From Nocardioides sp. ChNu-153 (GTDB lineage: Bacteria; Actinomycetota; Actinomycetes; Propionibacteriales; Nocardioidaceae): DNA of 64,000 bases. Positions within the stretch are counted from its first letter, which is position 1, and the number at the start of each line of letters is the position of its first letter. The stretch spans positions 62,001-126,000 of the forward strand of contig NZ_JADEVT010000001.1 in NCBI RefSeq assembly GCF_030466625.1, read 5' to 3'. Below the pieces are notes generated by a model that saw nothing but the letters and a program-made list of their open reading frames with translations, was not told the DNA's origin and searched no databases. This document shows positions 36,078-44,486 of this stretch, piece after piece. Both the position numbers and the translations under genes were made by a program.

Positions 36078-37496
36078 GTGAGCAGCCACTACGACGTCGT
36101 CGTGCTCGGCGCTGGCTCGGGCAACACGATCATCGACGACCGCTTCGCCCACCTGCGGGTCGCGATCGTCGAGCGGGGCCCGTTCGGCGGCACCTGCGTC
36201 AACCGCGGCTGCATCCCCTCCAAGATGTTCGTCCACGCGGCCGAGGTGGCGGGCGCCGCGCTGCGGGGCCCCGCGCTCGGCCTGCGCACGCGCCTCGACG
36301 GCGTGGACTGGCCGGCGCTGCGCGACCGCGTGGCGGGCCGGGTCGACGCCGTGGCCCGCTCCGGCGAGGAGCACCGGCAGGGCCAGGACCACGTCGACGT
36401 GCTCACCGGCACCGCGCGGTTCACCGGCCCGCGCCGGCTCGTGGTGGACCTCGCCGACGGCGGCTCGGCCGAGGTGACGGCCGACCAGGTGGTCGTGGCG
36501 ACCGGCAGCCGGCCGGTGGTGCCCGACGTACCCGGCCTGCACGACGTGCCGCACCACACCAGCGACACGATCATGCGCATCGACGCCCTGCCGGCCCGGA
36601 TGGCCGTGCTCGGGGGCGGGTACGTCGGGTGCGAGCTCGCCCAGGTGTTCGCCGCGCTCGGCGTGGAGGTCACGCAGGTCGAGAGCGAGGACACCCTCCT
36701 GGCGAGCCAGGACGAGGACGTCGCCCGCGCCGTCACCGCGGCCGCGGGACGCCGGTGGACCCTGCGGCTCGGCACGCGGCTCGAGCGCGCCGTACCGCTC
36801 GACGGGGGCGGGGCCCGGCTGGAGCTGGACGACGGGAGCACGGTCGAGACGGACCTCGTGCTCGTCGCGACGGGTCGCAGGACCAACGCCGACCTCCTCG
36901 ACCTCGACGCCGCCGGGATCGAGGTCGACGACACCGGCCGCGTCGTCGTCGACGCGCACCAGCGCACCACCGCCGCGGGCGTGTGGGCGCTCGGGGACGC
37001 GAGCAGCCACGAGCCGCTCAAGCACGTCGCGAACCAGGACGCTCGGGTGGTGCAGCACAACCTGCTGCACCCGGACGACCTCGCGACCTCCGACCACCGG
37101 CACGTGCCGCTCGCCGTCTTCACCGAGCCGCAGGTGGCCGCCGTCGGGCTCACCGAGGCGGAGGCCCGCGAGCAGGTGGCCGATCTCGCGGTCGCCCGCC
37201 ACGACCTCGCCGACACGGCGTACGGGTGGGCGCTGCAGGCGGATCCCGACGACCGCGACCCGGCCGGCCCGGGCGGCTTCGTCAAGCTGCTCGGCGACCG
37301 GTCGACCGGGCTGCTCGTGGGCGCGCACGTCGTGGCGCCGCAGGCCGCCACGCTGGTGCAGGTGCTCATCCACGCGATCACCCACGACGTGCCGGTGGCG
37401 GGCCTGGCGCGCAGCGAGTACTGGATCCACCCCGCCCCGACCGAGGTCGTCGAGAACGCGCTGCTCGCCCTCGAGGACGAGATGCGCCGCGCCTGA
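36078..37496 (+). CDS. mtr: Mycothione reductase
   Basis: 472 residues of the class I flavoprotein disulfide reductase family. The FAD site is VVVLGAGSGNTIID; the redox pair C40/C45 lies in GGTCVNRGCIPSKM; the NADPH domain has VLGGGYVGCELAQ; the second FAD segment is GVWALGDAS; and the catalytic His/Glu pair lies in HPAPTE near residues 451-456. SGNTIIDDRF at the N terminus and the absence of lipoyl-dehydrogenase features fit mycothione reductase, which reduces oxidised mycothiol. GTG 36078 follows GAAGGAGG. Confidence 0.92.
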   Translation: MSSHYDVVVLGAGSGNTIIDDRFAHLRVAIVERGPFGGTCVNRGCIPSKMFVHAAEVAGAALRGPALGLRTRLDGVDWPALRDRVAGRVDAVARSGEEHRQGQDHVDVLTGTARFTGPRRLVVDLADGGSAEVTADQVVVATGSRPVVPDVPGLHDVPHHTSDTIMRIDALPARMAVLGGGYVGCELAQVFAALGVEVTQVESEDTLLASQDEDVARAVTAAAGRRWTLRLGTRLERAVPLDGGGARLELDDGSTVETDLVLVATGRRTNADLLDLDAAGIEVDDTGRVVVDAHQRTTAAGVWALGDASSHEPLKHVANQDARVVQHNLLHPDDLATSDHRHVPLAVFTEPQVAAVGLTEAEAREQVADLAVARHDLADTAYGWALQADPDDRDPAGPGGFVKLLGDRSTGLLVGAHVVAPQAATLVQVLIHAITHDVPVAGLARSEYWIHPAPTEVVENALLALEDEMRRA

Positions 37497-37532
37497 GCGG
37501 TCGCGCGTCCCGGCCCGCGCGGGGCGGATCGG

Positions 37533-37545
37533 TACGGTCGTGGCC
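37533..37545 (+). promoter_or_regulatory. Leaderless -10 box
   Basis: TACGGT at 37533-37538 lies seven bases before ATG 37546. The in-frame GTG at 37540 is too close to the box to be used, so the box decides the start. Confidence 0.5.
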
Positions 37546-38325
37546 ATGGATGCGGCGCAGGGACAGCGCACCGTCGACCCGACCGCGCCGGGAGCAGGGG
37601 CTCCCGAGCGCGCCGTCGGGCTCCGCCCCATGGGCGGGGACGACCTTGAGCTCGTGCTGGGGCTGCACCGCAGCGCGTTCCCGGACAACGTGATCGGACG
37701 GTTCGGCGGCGGGCTGCTGGCGGCCTACTACCGCACCTTCCTCGACGGCCCCCACGCGCTGGCCGTCGTGGCGACCGGCCCCGACGGCGCGCCGGTGGGC
37801 TACCTGGTGGGCGTGCTCGCCACCGACCGGCACCGCCGTTGGGTGCGGGCCCACCGCCTGCGGCCGCTGCTCCTCGCGGGCGTGCCCGCGCTGCTGCTCC
37901 ACCCGCGGCTGGCGTGCGGCGTGCTCCGCCGCCGTGTCGTGCTCCGGCTGCGGCGGCGCTCGACCCGGGTCGTGACCGCCGAGCGTCCCGTCCCGGCGGG
38001 GGCGGCGGCGGGCCCCGTGGCCGTGCTCTCCCACGTCGCGGTGCTCCCCGAGGCCCGGGGAGCCGGCGCCGGGGTCGGGCTCGTGGCCCACTTCGAGGTC
38101 GAGGCCGTGCGCTCCGGGGCCCGACGGCTGTGCCTCGCCACCCTCGACGAGGGCGGCGCCGGGGGCCTGTACGAGCGGCGCGGCTGGCAGCTGCACGCCC
38201 GTCGCCGCACCTTCGACGGGCGCTTCCTGCGGCTCTACGAGCTGCCGGTGGCCGGGGCCGGGGACGCCGGTGGCGCCGGTGGCGCCGGTGGCGCCGAAGA
38301 GCCGCCGGAGGCCCGCGGGGCCTGA
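37546..38325 (+). CDS. GNAT-family N-acetyltransferase
   Basis: 259 residues. The acetyl-CoA-binding motif A region is LSHVAVLPEARGAGAGVGLVAHFEVEA, with CLATLDEGGAGGLYERRGWQ downstream. A hydrophobic and Arg-rich segment (about residues 100-145) interrupts the usual N-terminal half. The C terminus carries a GAGGAGGAGG tandem repeat. The substrate is unknown. It lies 49 bases after mtr but has its own TACGGT box. Confidence 0.8.
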   Translation: MDAAQGQRTVDPTAPGAGAPERAVGLRPMGGDDLELVLGLHRSAFPDNVIGRFGGGLLAAYYRTFLDGPHALAVVATGPDGAPVGYLVGVLATDRHRRWVRAHRLRPLLLAGVPALLLHPRLACGVLRRRVVLRLRRRSTRVVTAERPVPAGAAAGPVAVLSHVAVLPEARGAGAGVGLVAHFEVEAVRSGARRLCLATLDEGGAGGLYERRGWQLHARRRTFDGRFLRLYELPVAGAGDAGGAGGAGGAEEPPEARGA

Positions 38326-38441
38326 CCCCCGTGGCGCCGAGCCGCACGCTGCTCGCCGTACCCGGCCGCCACCTCCGCACTCCGCACCGACCCCGACCCG
38401 ATCCGCATCCCGACCTCGACCGACGACGGAGGCTCCTCGTC

Positions 38442-39299
38442 ATGTCCCGCTCCACCCGTGGCACCGTCCGCCCGTCCTCCTCGCCGTCCCGGCGGTCCAC
38501 CCGCCCGGGAGCGGGGACGGTCGGGCTGGTCGTCGGGTCGCTGCTCGCGCTGACCGCGTGCGGCGGGGCCGCCGACGACGGGGACGCCACGCCCGCACCG
38601 AGCTCGTCGAGCACCACCACGGGGTCGCCGTCGACCTCGGCGACGACCGCCCCGACGGCGACCGCGCCGACGGCGACCGCGCCGACGACCCCGCCCGCCC
38701 CCGCGCCGGCGCGGATCACCGAGGTGCCGCAGCAGCAGTGGGACGCGATGGTGGCGGCCGGGATGGTGCGCCCCGAGTGCCCGGTGCAGGAGCGCGCCCA
38801 GCTGCGGCGGGTGGAGGTGAACTTCGTGGACTTCGCGGGCGCCACGCAGCGCGGCCACCTCGTCGTGCGGGACGACACGGCCGAGACGACGCTGCGGATC
38901 TTCGAGCGCATCTACGCCCTCGGGTTCCCCATCCAGCGCATGGAGGGCGTCGAGGCCTTCGACGGCGACGTCGCGGCGAGCCTCGCGGCGAACAACACGT
39001 CGGCGTACAACTGCCGGCGCGCCGACCAGATCAACGCGCCGTTCGCGGACTCGCCCCACGCGAACGGGCGCGCGGTCGACGTGAACCCGGTGCAGAACCC
39101 GTGGATGGACCTGCGCTGCGACTGCTGGACCCCGGGCCCGGAGAACCACGAGCGCACCCCCGGGCCGGGGAAGGTCCTGGAGGGTGAGCCGGTGTGGCAG
39201 GCGTTCGTCGACGAGGGGTGGATCTGGCAGAACATCGACGTGCCGGACTACATGCACTTCGACACGGGGTACCCCTCGCGGCCGTACGCCGCGCGCTGA
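38442..39299 (+). CDS. Secreted lipoprotein, M15-type D-Ala-D-Ala carboxypeptidase
   Basis: 285 residues. A signal peptide ends in lipobox LTAC (about residue 40), followed by a Ser/Thr/Pro/Ala linker of about 45 residues. The catalytic domain has the M15 zinc pattern SPHANGRAVDVNP (HxxxxxxD) and DYMHFDTG (His). Such enzymes trim peptidoglycan stems outside the membrane. ATG 38442 is supported by GACGGAGG. The 116 bases upstream hold no recognisable gene. Confidence 0.88.
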   Translation: MSRSTRGTVRPSSSPSRRSTRPGAGTVGLVVGSLLALTACGGAADDGDATPAPSSSSTTTGSPSTSATTAPTATAPTATAPTTPPAPAPARITEVPQQQWDAMVAAGMVRPECPVQERAQLRRVEVNFVDFAGATQRGHLVVRDDTAETTLRIFERIYALGFPIQRMEGVEAFDGDVAASLAANNTSAYNCRRADQINAPFADSPHANGRAVDVNPVQNPWMDLRCDCWTPGPENHERTPGPGKVLEGEPVWQAFVDEGWIWQNIDVPDYMHFDTGYPSRPYAAR

Positions 39300-39320
39300 G
39301 CCGGGCGCCCGGGCGTCGGG

Positions 39321-40226
39321 TCAGCCCCGGCGGGGGAGCGGGATGCCGAGCGCCGCGTGGGTGGCGGCGGTGACCAGCACGCGCAGCGGGGTCACCGCGC
39401 CGGTGCCGCCGTCGAGGAGCACCACCAACCACTGCCGGGCGTCGTCGTCGTAGCCGCCCGCGCCGACGGCCTCGCCGCCGTCGGGCCCGGCGCCGCCGAG
39501 CCAGGGGGAGGGGGTGAGGGGGGCCGCGAACGAGCCGCCCTCGAGGGCGGCGAGCAGGCCGGGCACCCGGCTCAGGGACACGAGCGGCAGGATGCGGGGC
39601 GGGTCGACCGCCGCGTCGGCGAGGCCGCTCGCCGTACCCCCTCCCGGCAGCGGGGCGCCGCGCCCCTCGGCCACGACGCAGAGCGCGGGTCCGTCGACCT
39701 TGCCGACCCACCAGCCGCCGACGGCGCCGGCGAGCGCGCAGGTGTGGGCGACCACGGTGAGCCGGGCCTCCGTCGAGGCGCCCACCATGCCGTCGAGCCG
39801 GTCGAGGCAGCGCTCGAGGGTCTCGGCGAGCAGGGCGACGTCGTGGGTGGGGAAGCGGGCCGGGGTCGCGGGTGCGACGCCGCGCCCCACCGCGGGCGCC
39901 GCCGGGGCGGGTTGCAGCGTCACGTCGGTGAGGCCGTCGACGAGGCGGGCGGCGAGCCCGCGCTCGGTGGCGGTGAAGGGGTGCGCCCGGGCGAGCCGGA
40001 CCCGGGTGCCGCCGGCGGTACCGGGGACGACGACCTCGAGGACGTGCGCGTCGTGGACGTCCGGCCGGGGGTGGTCGGGGTGGTCGGCGTGGCCGGGGTG
40101 ATCGAGGTGATCGAGGTGACCGGGGTGATCGGGGTGATCGGGGAGCGGCACCCGGGGCGTCGCGGCCGGGTCGCGCCCCGGCCGCTGCTCACCAGCGTCG
40201 GCACCACCGACGACACCGTCGACCAT
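39321..40226 (-). CDS. GAF-like orphan protein with His-rich repeat, paralogue of 28620-29150
   Basis: 301 residues. After a short start, residues about 28-55 form a repeat with His at nearly every third position (DHPDHPGHLDHLDHPGHADH), encoded by a 12-15-base tandem DNA repeat. The rest shows VGGWWVGKVDG, GGYDDDARQWLVVLLDG and a C-terminal HAALGIPLPRRG shared with the protein at 28620-29150. A small regulatory or GAF-like sensor role is possible; no known family is claimed. ATG 40226 follows GAGGGGG. The 161 bases upstream hold GC hairpins but no gene. Confidence 0.6.
   Translation of the reverse strand: MVDGVVGGADAGEQRPGRDPAATPRVPLPDHPDHPGHLDHLDHPGHADHPDHPRPDVHDAHVLEVVVPGTAGGTRVRLARAHPFTATERGLAARLVDGLTDVTLQPAPAAPAVGRGVAPATPARFPTHDVALLAETLERCLDRLDGMVGASTEARLTVVAHTCALAGAVGGWWVGKVDGPALCVVAEGRGAPLPGGGTASGLADAAVDPPRILPLVSLSRVPGLLAALEGGSFAAPLTPSPWLGGAGPDGGEAVGAGGYDDDARQWLVVLLDGGTGAVTPLRVLVTAATHAALGIPLPRRG
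40066..40143. repeat. In-frame tandem repeat coding for DHP/GHL/DHL units
   Basis: Repeats of gatcgaggtg / gatcggggtg / gtcggggtg type, in register with codons, inside the gene at 39321-40226. Likely to vary in copy number between strains. Confidence 0.7.
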
Positions 40227-40387
40227 CCGGACCCCCTCGGACCAGTCCGCGGCCCGGACCGCGCGCCGCACGGCGCGGCTGGTGCCGAGTACACCACGAC
40301 CCGGCCCCGGTGCGCTGGCCCGAACGGTCGCCGCGGCGTAGTTCGAACGGGCCGGGCGGCGGGCCCGGCCGGGCCATGCGGACCGCG

Positions 40388-40999
40388 TCAGCCCTGGGCG
40401 GGGTAGGGCTGCTCCTTCAGCAGGCGCGCGAGGTGGGCCGCGTTGGCGGCGGCCGTGCTGGTGGTGCCGGCGACGGGCTCGGGCGTCTCGGTCAGCTCGA
40501 GGTAGTCGGTGCCCTGCATCGCCTCGCCGACCCAGTACGTCGCGCCCTGCGCCGGGATCGTGAACCCGACGTCGTCGAGCCCCTGGAAGATCTGGGCCGT
40601 CGTGTGGTGGGCGCCGTCCTCGTTGCCGACGACCGCGACGAGGGCGACCTTGCCGAACATGGCCGGCCGGCCCTCGTCGTCGGTCTCGGACAGCTCGGCG
40701 TCGAGGCGCTCGAGCACCATCTTGCAGACCGACGACGGCTGGCCCATCCAGATGGGCGTGGCGATGACGAGGATGTCGGCGGCCTGCACCTTGGTGCGGA
40801 TCGTCGGCCACCCGTCCCCGTCGCCCTCGTCGGTGCTGACGCCGAACGCCACGTCGTGGTCGACGACCCGCACCTCCTCGCCGCTCACGCCGTGCTGCTC
40901 GAGGGCGTCGAGCAGCTGGCGGCCGAGCACCTCGGAGCTCGACGGCGTCGGGGACTTCTTCAGCGTGCAGGTGAGCTGGAGGGCGCGGAGTTCCGTCAT
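40388..40999 (-). CDS. NADPH-dependent FMN reductase / flavodoxin-like protein
   Basis: 203 residues of flavodoxin-like fold: an N-terminal LTCTLKKSPTPSSSEVLGRQL phosphate-binding loop region, IATPIWMGQPSSVCKMVLERLDA and VALVAVVGNEDGAHHTTAQIF are typical of NAD(P)H-dependent FMN/quinone reductases. ATG 40999 has TACCGT (41007-41012 on the minus strand) seven bases upstream, so the transcript is probably leaderless and does not need a ribosome site. Confidence 0.85.
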   Translation of the reverse strand: MTELRALQLTCTLKKSPTPSSSEVLGRQLLDALEQHGVSGEEVRVVDHDVAFGVSTDEGDGDGWPTIRTKVQAADILVIATPIWMGQPSSVCKMVLERLDAELSETDDEGRPAMFGKVALVAVVGNEDGAHHTTAQIFQGLDDVGFTIPAQGATYWVGEAMQGTDYLELTETPEPVAGTTSTAAANAAHLARLLKEQPYPAQG

Positions 41000-41051
41000 G
41001 TCTTCGACGGTACCGAGGCCCCCGTGACCCGCCCCCGCGCCCGCACCGGGG

Positions 41052-41375
41052 CGGTGGTCGGGGGTGGCCGCGCCAGCGGGGCGGTGGTTGAGGTGGCCGC
41101 GCTGGTCCGGTGGTTGAGGTGGCCGCGCTGGTCCGGTGGTTGAGGTGGCCGCGCTAGCGGCCCCCGAAACCACGAGGGGTTCCTGCGCGTGGTTTCGAGG
41201 GGTTGCCCAGAGCAACCCACCTCAACCACCGGCAGGTCCGGGTGGCTGAGGTGGCCGCGCTGGTCCGGTGGTTGAGGTGGCCGCGCTAGCGGCCCTCGAA
41301 ACCACAACAGGTTCTCGGGCGTGGTTTCGAGGGGTTGCCAGAGCAACCCACCTCAACCACCGGGGGTTCGGGCGC
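41052..41375. repeat. Palindromic repeat cluster, copy 2 (left of the HNH gene)
   Basis: Mosaic of units. Partial units of 26 bases repeat at 41083 and 41109. Unit B occurs at 41135-41173 and 41267-41305, each with stem GGCCGC / GCGGCC and loop GCTA. Unit C occurs at 41189-41230 and 41321-41361 with stem GGGTTGC / GCAACCC and loop CAGA (CCAGA in the first). B and C are separated by about 15 bases and have outer arms GTGGTTGAGG / CTCGAAACCAC. No coding function is seen in this 385-base gene-free stretch. Confidence 0.85.
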
Positions 41376-41384
41376 GCGGGTTGA

Positions 41385-42659
41385 TCAGACGCGTCGGGTG
41401 AACCTGAGCTTGCCGGTGCCGAGGGTCTCGGTGAGGTACGTCGGGTCGTGTGCGACGCGGTGGTGGCGCCAGCACAGCAACCGTCCGCGTTCGACCGACG
41501 TCCTTCCTCCGCGTGACCAGGGGTCGTCGAGGTGGGCCTCGCACCAGTGCGGTGGTGCGTCGCATCCCTCCGCGGTGCAGCCCCCGTCCCGCAGCAGCAT
41601 GGCGATGCGCTGGGGTTTGCTGTGGAACCGCGCCGACCGGCCGAGGTCCAGCACCTCGCTCTTGCTACCGAGCACGGCCGGGACGAGGTCGGCGCTGCAG
41701 GCGAGGCGGCGCGCTTCGCCGGGTGAGATGCGGTGGCCGGTGTCGAGCGAGGCCGCTGCGAGTCCGCCGGTGAGGGTGTCGACCTGCATGGTGACGACGA
41801 CGGTGGCGCCGGCTCCTGCGGCGTCCGGGAGGTCGGCGTCGCGCATCCGCTCGATCAGCTCGACGAACGCCTGGCCGCGGCGCTCCCAGGCGGGCCGAGC
41901 GTCGACCGTGTCGTCGGCGGTGTCGTCGGCGGCGCCATGAGCCGCGTCGTTCCGGAGATGGCTACGTCGCGGCGAGGCGATGGCGTCGAGCATCTTGGTG
42001 AACATCGCGCCGTGCATCTCCGGCACCGTGAACTTCCCGTGGACGCAGCCGTGGCCGTCCTCGCGCATGGTGAGTCGGATCTTCGCGGCGGCCTCCCGCT
42101 CCTCCCGCGCCAGCAGCTCCGCCTCACGGGCCTCGCCGACGGCGGGGGCGACGACGTCGAGGATCCGGCGGCCCAGGACGCGGAGGGCCTTTGCGTCGTG
42201 CTGATGGGCGAACCCGACCAGCGTCCGTTCCGCCTCGGCCCTGATCTCCGCGGTGACGCCTTCGCCCAGGTCGTCCAGCGCCCGCACCACCACCTCAGCC
42301 TGACCGGGCAAGACAGCGCCGGAGGTGCCCGCGGCGGCGAGGGCGCCGTACCGCTCCTCGGTGGCGACCGCGGCACGGACCCGGCGGTGCGCCTCCGCGC
42401 GGGTGGTGTTCGTCGCGTTCGCGAACCACACCGCGGTCGACGGCGCACCCGTCATGTCTTCGACGCGCACCTCGGTGGCATGGGCCAGCAGTCTCGACTG
42501 CAGGGCAGCGAGGCGGTTGGATTCGCGTTCGAGCGCGACCAGGGCGGCGCTTGTCTCGACCGGGCCGGCGGTCAACAGACCGGTCGCGAACCCGTCGTCG
42601 AGAACAGCGGCGAGACGCGCGACGACCCCGGCCAGGGGGTGCAGAGCAGTCTCGGTCAT
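41385..42659 (-). CDS. DUF222-HNH endonuclease-family protein (13E12-type)
   Basis: 424 residues. The N-terminal two-thirds is the helical DUF222 domain (LAGVVARLAAVLDDGFATG, WFANATNTTRAEAHRRVRAA). The C-terminal HNH domain carries Cys and His ligands in CTAEGCDAPPHWCEAHLDD and LLCWRHHRVAHD. Members of this family are common, repeated genes in actinobacteria, and their role is not settled. It is flanked on both sides by palindromic repeats in opposite orientation. ATG 42659 is chosen by the end of good codon use; the codons before it are unusual. Confidence 0.9.
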   Translation of the reverse strand: MTETALHPLAGVVARLAAVLDDGFATGLLTAGPVETSAALVALERESNRLAALQSRLLAHATEVRVEDMTGAPSTAVWFANATNTTRAEAHRRVRAAVATEERYGALAAAGTSGAVLPGQAEVVVRALDDLGEGVTAEIRAEAERTLVGFAHQHDAKALRVLGRRILDVVAPAVGEAREAELLAREEREAAAKIRLTMREDGHGCVHGKFTVPEMHGAMFTKMLDAIASPRRSHLRNDAAHGAADDTADDTVDARPAWERRGQAFVELIERMRDADLPDAAGAGATVVVTMQVDTLTGGLAAASLDTGHRISPGEARRLACSADLVPAVLGSKSEVLDLGRSARFHSKPQRIAMLLRDGGCTAEGCDAPPHWCEAHLDDPWSRGGRTSVERGRLLCWRHHRVAHDPTYLTETLGTGKLRFTRRV

Positions 42660-42764
42660 GAACCCATCACACCAGGCGCCACCGACAGTTCTGACCGGAG
42701 ACGACACCTCTCCACAGATCGAGTTTCCGCAGGTCAAGGCGGGTCCGCACTGACCCTCTCGACC

Positions 42765-42980
42765 CGGTCGTGGTTTCGAGGGCCGCTAGCGCGGCCACCT
42801 CAACCACCGGGACTAGCGCGGCCACCTCAACCACCGGGACTAGCGCGGCCACCTCAACCACCGGGACTAGCGCGGCTACCTCGACCACCGGGCAGCGCGG
42901 CTACCTCGACCACCGGGAGCAGCGCGGCCACCTCGACCACCGGGCGCGAGCACCTCGACCACCGCAGCAGCGCGGCCACC
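42765..42980. repeat. Palindromic repeat cluster, copy 3 (right of the HNH gene)
   Basis: Starts with a full unit B in reverse orientation (42770-42808, stem GGCCGC / GCGGCC, loop TAGC). Three further near-identical 27-base units begin about 42811, 42838 and 42865, and then three to four decayed copies run to about 42980. Together with copy 2 it brackets the HNH gene with inverted repeats. No gene is seen in this 324-base stretch. Confidence 0.85.
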
Positions 42981-42983
42981 CGC

Positions 42984-43745
42984 TCACTCCCGCAGCGGCG
43001 CACCAGCCACGGGGACCCGTCCCGCCGCGACGAGCTCGACGGCGGCGGCCGCCGCGAGGGTCTGGGCGGCGAGGAGCCCGGCCAGCACGAGCAGCTGCGC
43101 GGCGCCGGCCTGGACGGGCGAGGCCCCGGCGAGCAGCACCCCGACGAACGCGCCCGGCAGGGTGACGAGCCCGACCGTCCGCGTCTGGTCGAGGCCCGGC
43201 ACGAGGGCGAGGGCGGCGGCGGGGCGCCCGACGACGTCGACGGCCGCGCGGCGGGCCAGGCCCAGGGACAGCGCCGCCTCGTAGGCGCCGCGCTGCTCGG
43301 TGAGCTCCTCGACGGTGCGTCGTGCGGCGAGCGTGGTGGCCGACATCGCGCCGCCCACGAGGATCCCGGCGACGGGCAGCACCGCCACCGGTTCGGCCGG
43401 CACGACCCCGGTGGCCACGACGGCCAGCAGCACCGGCAGCGCGCCGGCCGCGATGGGCAGCGCGAACCACGCCGTGTGGCGACCGTGGCCGCCCACCACC
43501 CGACGGGCCGAGGTGAGGGCGCCGACCACGACCATGGTCGCGACGAAGGCAGCGGTCGCGGGCAGGCTGTGCAGTGCGGCCGTGATGACGAGGCTGACGA
43601 GCGCGAGCTGGGCTGCCGCGCGGGCCGTGGCCGTCAGCGGCGCCCGCCACGACCCCAGCCCAGCGAGCCGGGTGGCCACGGCGGCGACCACGGCGAGCAG
43701 CGCCACGAGCACCCCGAACGCCCACCCCAGCTGCACGGTCTCCAC
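42984..43745 (-). CDS. fetB: UPF0014/FetB-family ABC transporter permease
   Basis: 253 residues with about seven membrane helices. The family signature GLDQTRTVGLVTLPGAFVGV, followed by LLAGASPVQAGAAQLLVL, is typical of FetB/YbbM, the permease of the FetAB iron export system. No FetA ATPase gene is adjacent here, so either the partner is elsewhere or the gene is an isolated copy. The start GTG 43745 has no strong ribosome site. The gene ends just next to a repeat cluster. Confidence 0.85.
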   Translation of the reverse strand: METVQLGWAFGVLVALLAVVAAVATRLAGLGSWRAPLTATARAAAQLALVSLVITAALHSLPATAAFVATMVVVGALTSARRVVGGHGRHTAWFALPIAAGALPVLLAVVATGVVPAEPVAVLPVAGILVGGAMSATTLAARRTVEELTEQRGAYEAALSLGLARRAAVDVVGRPAAALALVPGLDQTRTVGLVTLPGAFVGVLLAGASPVQAGAAQLLVLAGLLAAQTLAAAAAVELVAAGRVPVAGAPLRE

Positions 43746-43799
43746 CGGCCCAGGCTCGCACGCCGGCCGCCGCGCGCTCAGGCAGCCGCGGGCCCGCGC

Positions 43800-44474
43800 T
43801 CAGGCGGTCGCGGGCAGGTCGATCGTGTGGGCCGTGTGGTCGCGCTTGGCCAGGAGGTAGCGCGCGTTGCTCGCCGACAGGTGCACCCCGGTGGGCACGC
43901 GCTCGGTCACCGCGACGCCGTACGACGCGAGCTGGGCCGCCTTGTCGGGGTTGTTGCTGAGCAGCCGGACGCGCTCGGCGCCGACGGTGCGGAGCATCTG
44001 GGCGGCGGCGCGGTAGTCGCGCTCGTCCTCCCCGTGCCCGAGGGCCAGGTTGGCCTCGTAGGTGTCGAGCCCGGCGTCCTGCAGCGCGTAGGCGTCCAGC
44101 TTGGCGTACAGCCCGATGCCCCGGCCCTCCTGGCGCAGGTAGAGCAGGAACCCGCCGGCCTCGGCGATCCGCTCGACCGCCTCCCGCAGCTGCGGCCCGC
44201 AGTCGCAGCGCTGCGACCCCAGCACGTCGCCGGTCAGGCACTCGCTGTGCGGGCGCACCAGCGGAGCCACGCCTCCGCCGGCGGAGCGCTCCAGCGCGGC
44301 CCGCCAGTCACCGAGGCCGAGCAGCAGGTGCTCCCGGCCGTCGACCAGGCCGTCGAACGTGACGACGTCCGCGGTCGTGACGAACCCGTCGGCGAACGAG
44401 AGCGGCACGCGGACGCTCGTGCGGGTCGTGGTCGCGGGCAGCCCGTCGGCGAGGGGGTGCAGGTACTGCGTCAT
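43800..44474 (-). CDS. ribA: GTP cyclohydrolase II
   Basis: 224 residues. The zinc site is C79, C90 and C92 (HSECLTGDVLGSQRCDCGPQL), followed by YLRQEGRGIGLYAKLDAY and LLSNNPDKAAQL, the GTP-binding and catalytic segments. The enzyme makes the first riboflavin precursor from GTP. There is no attached DHBP synthase domain and no other riboflavin gene nearby, so it may be a secondary copy. ATG 44474 is preferred to an in-frame TTG four codons upstream. A palindromic operator lies 13 bases upstream. Confidence 0.93.
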   Translation of the reverse strand: MTQYLHPLADGLPATTTRTSVRVPLSFADGFVTTADVVTFDGLVDGREHLLLGLGDWRAALERSAGGGVAPLVRPHSECLTGDVLGSQRCDCGPQLREAVERIAEAGGFLLYLRQEGRGIGLYAKLDAYALQDAGLDTYEANLALGHGEDERDYRAAAQMLRTVGAERVRLLSNNPDKAAQLASYGVAVTERVPTGVHLSASNARYLLAKRDHTAHTIDLPATA

Positions 44475-44486
44475 GGGGACATCCAA

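Noticed and set aside
42770..42980. CRISPR array
   Set aside because: Units are contiguous and decayed with no unique spacers, they contain internal palindromes, and there are no cas genes. They belong to the repeat family seen at 6.7 and 41 kb.
44474..44486. TTG start for GTP cyclohydrolase II
   Set aside because: The upstream codons lie next to the operator and core promoter, and ATG 44474 gives the normal N terminus.
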